Shown in pieces: positions 6,196 to 7,533 of a DNA stretch of 7,533 bases. This DNA is from Puniceicoccales bacterium (GTDB taxonomy: Bacteria; Verrucomicrobiota; Verrucomicrobiia; Opitutales; UBA953). The notes beneath the pieces are model-generated. The model worked only from the letters and a program-made list of their open reading frames with translations. It was not told where the DNA came from and ran no database searches. The stretch is taken from the NCBI GenBank assembly GCA_031289285.1, contig JAITPT010000137.1, positions 1 through 7,533 of the forward strand. Direction: 5' to 3'. The position numbers and the translations under genes are program-made. Numbering within the stretch: the stretch's first letter is position 1; the number at the start of each line of letters is the position of its first letter.

Positions 6196-7158
6196 ATGAA
6201 TACTACCAGCCAACACACCGCCCGCGCCGCCGCTCGACATGCCGCCGCCGCTCTCGCCGCGCTACTCTTAGCGCACGGCGCAAACGCCGAGACTGCCGCG
6301 CCCGCCGCACCCGTCGCCGCGCCAACCGCTGCACCCGTCGCCGCACCCGTCGCACCTGCCGTGGTGCCACCCGCTGCACCAACCGCACCAACCGCCGCAC
6401 CCGTCGCGCCCGCCGTCGCGCCCGCTCCAACGCCGCCCGCCGCGCCCGCCGAAACCTACGGGCAGCCGTCGGCGTCCGACTCGTCGGCCTCCGATGTTTC
6501 CGGCAAACGTTACCGCGAGTTTCTCGGCCTCAACTTCGGTGCCCAGCTCTTCGACTTCAACGGCGAAAACACCAAAAGTGCCTTGCTCTACGGCGCGACG
6601 ATTTCCGGTGGCGGTTACCTTTTCAGAGACCGTCCGTTTTTCCAAAATCTCCTGCTCACAGGCGAAGTCGGCGTTTTTTTCGGCGACTTCAACGACACTC
6701 TGCTGAACACCTACGGCGTGTATCAACCCCCCGGCGGCACCCCCGACCCGAGCATCACAGAGCGCAACATTTTCCGGCGCAAAAGTGAGCAAGTGAGTGT
6801 CCCCGCCATGCTCTCGCTCTCCTACGAACTGCGCCCGCTCGACAATCTCGCGATACGTCTCGGCCCTTCGGTAGGCGTCACCTTTGTCTCGATGAAGTCG
6901 GACTTTGACGCCCGAACTGACCTTACGAGTGGCGCGACCACGAGCACGGTTTGGCAGGAAAAAGAGCGCAAATCTGGTTCCGAGGTTTTGTTTTCTTATG
7001 GTGCAAACCTTGGCGCGACATGGAACGTCTCGGAGCATTTTTCGTTGGACGCGCAGTATCGTTTCTCACGCAACACCGACTTAGATTTTGGCACTTATCG
7101 CAACTACGGTGCCTCTTTCACTCACCAGTTCACCCTCGGCGCAAGGTGGCGTTTTTAA
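6196..7158 (+). CDS. outer-membrane beta-barrel protein with Ala/Pro-rich linker
   Basis: 320 residues. Residues 1-31 are a Sec signal peptide with cleavage at ANA|ET. Residues 32-87 are a low-complexity Ala/Pro/Val linker, and 92-102 a short Ser/Asp patch. From about 105 to 320 the chain alternates polar and hydrophobic or aromatic residues in amphipathic strands, for example FLGLNFGAQLFDF, LLTGEVGVFFGDF, VSVPAMLSLSYEL, LAIRLGPSVGVTFV, FSYGANLGATWNV and FSLDAQYRF. It ends FTLGARWRF, with a terminal Phe as expected for a BAM-assembled barrel. The length suits an eight- to ten-stranded OmpA/opacity-type barrel. There is no OmpA peptidoglycan-binding domain; the linker sits before the barrel. 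The gene follows the metalloprotease by 86 bp on the same strand, so an operon is possible. Its specific function (adhesin, pore or structural) is not evident. Confidence 0.85.
   Translation: MNTTSQHTARAAARHAAAALAALLLAHGANAETAAPAAPVAAPTAAPVAAPVAPAVVPPAAPTAPTAAPVAPAVAPAPTPPAAPAETYGQPSASDSSASDVSGKRYREFLGLNFGAQLFDFNGENTKSALLYGATISGGGYLFRDRPFFQNLLLTGEVGVFFGDFNDTLLNTYGVYQPPGGTPDPSITERNIFRRKSEQVSVPAMLSLSYELRPLDNLAIRLGPSVGVTFVSMKSDFDARTDLTSGATTSTVWQEKERKSGSEVLFSYGANLGATWNVSEHFSLDAQYRFSRNTDLDFGTYRNYGASFTHQFTLGARWRF
6298..6453 (+). repeat. GCC/CCC-rich coding repeats of the Ala/Pro linker
   Basis: The linker DNA is built from repeated short blocks such as GCACCCGTCGCC, GCACCAACCGC and GCGCCCGCC that encode APVA, APT and APA units. 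Such tracts can change length by slippage or unequal recombination. The present copy is in frame. Confidence 0.65.
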
Positions 7159-7194
7159 CCTACAACCGCCCGCATTAACTGCCGTTTTTAGGTT
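7157..7194 (+). terminator. imperfect stem-loop just after the outer-membrane protein gene
   Basis: 7157-7168 and 7183-7194 pair at 10 of 12 positions around a 14-base loop, beginning within the stop codon. There is no T tract after it, so termination is uncertain; it could instead protect the mRNA 3' end. Confidence 0.25.
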
Positions 7195-7229
7195 TAACCC
7201 CTACGCCAGCGGCGCATTTTGTGTGTTTT

Positions 7230-7254
7230 GTAGCACGGGCGAGACGCCAGTGCC
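7230..7254 (+). repeat. GTAG-footed hairpin, REP-like
   Basis: GTAG (7230-7233) leads directly into GCACGGGCG (7233-7241), loop AGA (7242-7244) and CGCCAGTGC (7245-7253): a 9-bp stem with one mismatch and a three-base loop. A GTAG or GGAG tetranucleotide at the 5' foot of a short imperfect hairpin is the known layout of REP sequences mobilised by REP-associated tyrosine transposases. No such transposase gene lies in this window. Confidence 0.55.
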
Positions 7255-7285
7255 ACCACACACGCGAGCAACGACACAGCTTTAT

Positions 7286-7342
7286 GGAGTGCGGTGGCAG
7301 AGGGTGCGAAGTGATAACGTAGCACCCGCCGACACCGCTTTC
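7286..7342 (+). repeat. left arm of a 57-bp near-perfect inverted repeat (REP/BIME- or MITE-like)
   Basis: The arm matches the reverse complement of 7477-7533 at 56 of 57 positions; the exception (T7320 opposite G7499) is a wobble pair in RNA. The arm is also a palindrome: GCGGTG (7291-7296) pairs with CACCGC (7333-7338), and GGGTGC (7302-7307) with GCACCC (7322-7327). The two tiers are separated by 5-base internal loops, and the terminal loop is 14 bases. GGAG (7286-7289) stands at its 5' foot. No target-site duplication can be checked because the right flank is outside the window. Confidence 0.85.
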
Positions 7343-7476
7343 AACACCGCCGCCACCTCACCACCACCCGCATCTCCCGCCGTCACCATCTCCCGCATCT
7401 CCCTCCGCCCCCCCCCCGCCGACACCGCGTTCAACGCGACGCAAGACACTGGTTTTCGGTAGGTTACGATGTCTGC
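7343..7476. repeat. C-rich spacer between the inverted-repeat arms
   Basis: CATCTCCC occurs at 7371, 7387 and 7396, and a run of ten C spans 7408-7417. A third, shorter copy of the arm sequence, about 21 bp with one mismatch, lies at 7415-7435 (matching 7325-7345) in direct orientation to the left arm. CGCGTT (7426-7431) and AACGCG (7433-7438) are self-complementary. No credible gene is present; the open frames are by-products of the repeats. Confidence 0.6.
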
Positions 7477-7533
7477 GAAAGCGGTGTCGGCGGGTGCTGC
7501 GTTATCACTTCGCACCCTCTGCCACCGCACTCC
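7477..7533 (-). repeat. right arm of the 57-bp inverted repeat
   Basis: Reverse complement of the left arm with one difference at 7499. The same nested palindrome is present (GGGTGC 7492-7497 with GCACCC 7512-7517), and the arm ends in CTCC, the complement of the GGAG foot. The window ends at the last matching base, so the repeat may extend further. Confidence 0.85.

Noticed and set aside
6096..6788. 230-codon frame overlapping the outer-membrane protein gene
   Set aside because: Arg-rich out-of-frame product of the GC-rich linker; the frame from 6196 has a signal peptide, a barrel and a C-terminal Phe.
7204..7230. CGCC/GGCG hairpin followed by T-rich sequence as a rho-independent terminator
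   Set aside because: The stem is only 4 bp and the T tract is broken by G, too weak to call.
7282..7530. 82-codon minus-strand frame and the plus-strand frame 7088-7462
   Set aside because: Both run through the inverted repeat and C-rich spacer. The minus-strand translation repeats itself because the arms are palindromic and copied, and neither shows a domain or coding character.
1..7533. tRNA, rRNA or riboswitch
   Set aside because: No cloverleaf, rRNA segment or familiar riboswitch core was recognised in the intergenic stretches by eye; a covariance-model scan could still find an unrecognised RNA.

Overview
The window looks like a piece of chromosome from a Gram-negative bacterium. The support is a lipoprotein with a lipobox and an outer-membrane beta-barrel protein ending in Phe. 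My best guess is Verrucomicrobiota, perhaps Opitutaceae. That rests on the long secreted protein joining Ig-like, chitobiase-C-terminal-like and RCC1 repeats, on starts without Shine-Dalgarno sequences, and on intergenic DNA crowded with short tandem repeats and palindromes. It is inference; no marker gene is present.

Layout. (1) 1-495, plus strand: the 3' end of a DUF1703-type AAA-ATPase-like/PD-(D/E)XK nuclease gene, cut by the window edge. (2) 496-971: a 476-bp convergent intergenic region holding three families of 8-9-bp tandem repeats, two of them facing each other as a long hairpin, then a two-tier palindrome. (3) 972-2084, minus strand: a lipoprotein with an SMP-30/gluconolactonase-like beta-propeller. 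(4) 2085-2266: the divergent promoter region. (5) 2267-6109, plus strand: a 1280-residue exported metzincin metalloprotease with chitobiase-C-like repeats, a complete seven-bladed RCC1 propeller and three Ig-like domains. (6) 6110-6195: an A/C-rich leader. (7) 6196-7158, plus strand: an outer-membrane beta-barrel protein with an Ala/Pro linker, possibly co-transcribed with the protease. (8) 7159-7533: non-coding repeat DNA with a GTAG-footed hairpin and a 57-bp near-perfect inverted repeat. Each arm of that repeat is itself a palindrome, a REP/BIME- or MITE-like structure that reaches the window end.

How they fit together. The protease and the barrel protein form a plausible cell-envelope or secretion pair, and the divergent lipoprotein is also an envelope protein. 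No defence, phage or biosynthetic cluster is visible. The most unusual items are the repeat DNA on both sides of the gene block and the mosaic structure of the metalloprotease, including an in-frame duplicated segment on either side of its RCC1 propeller.
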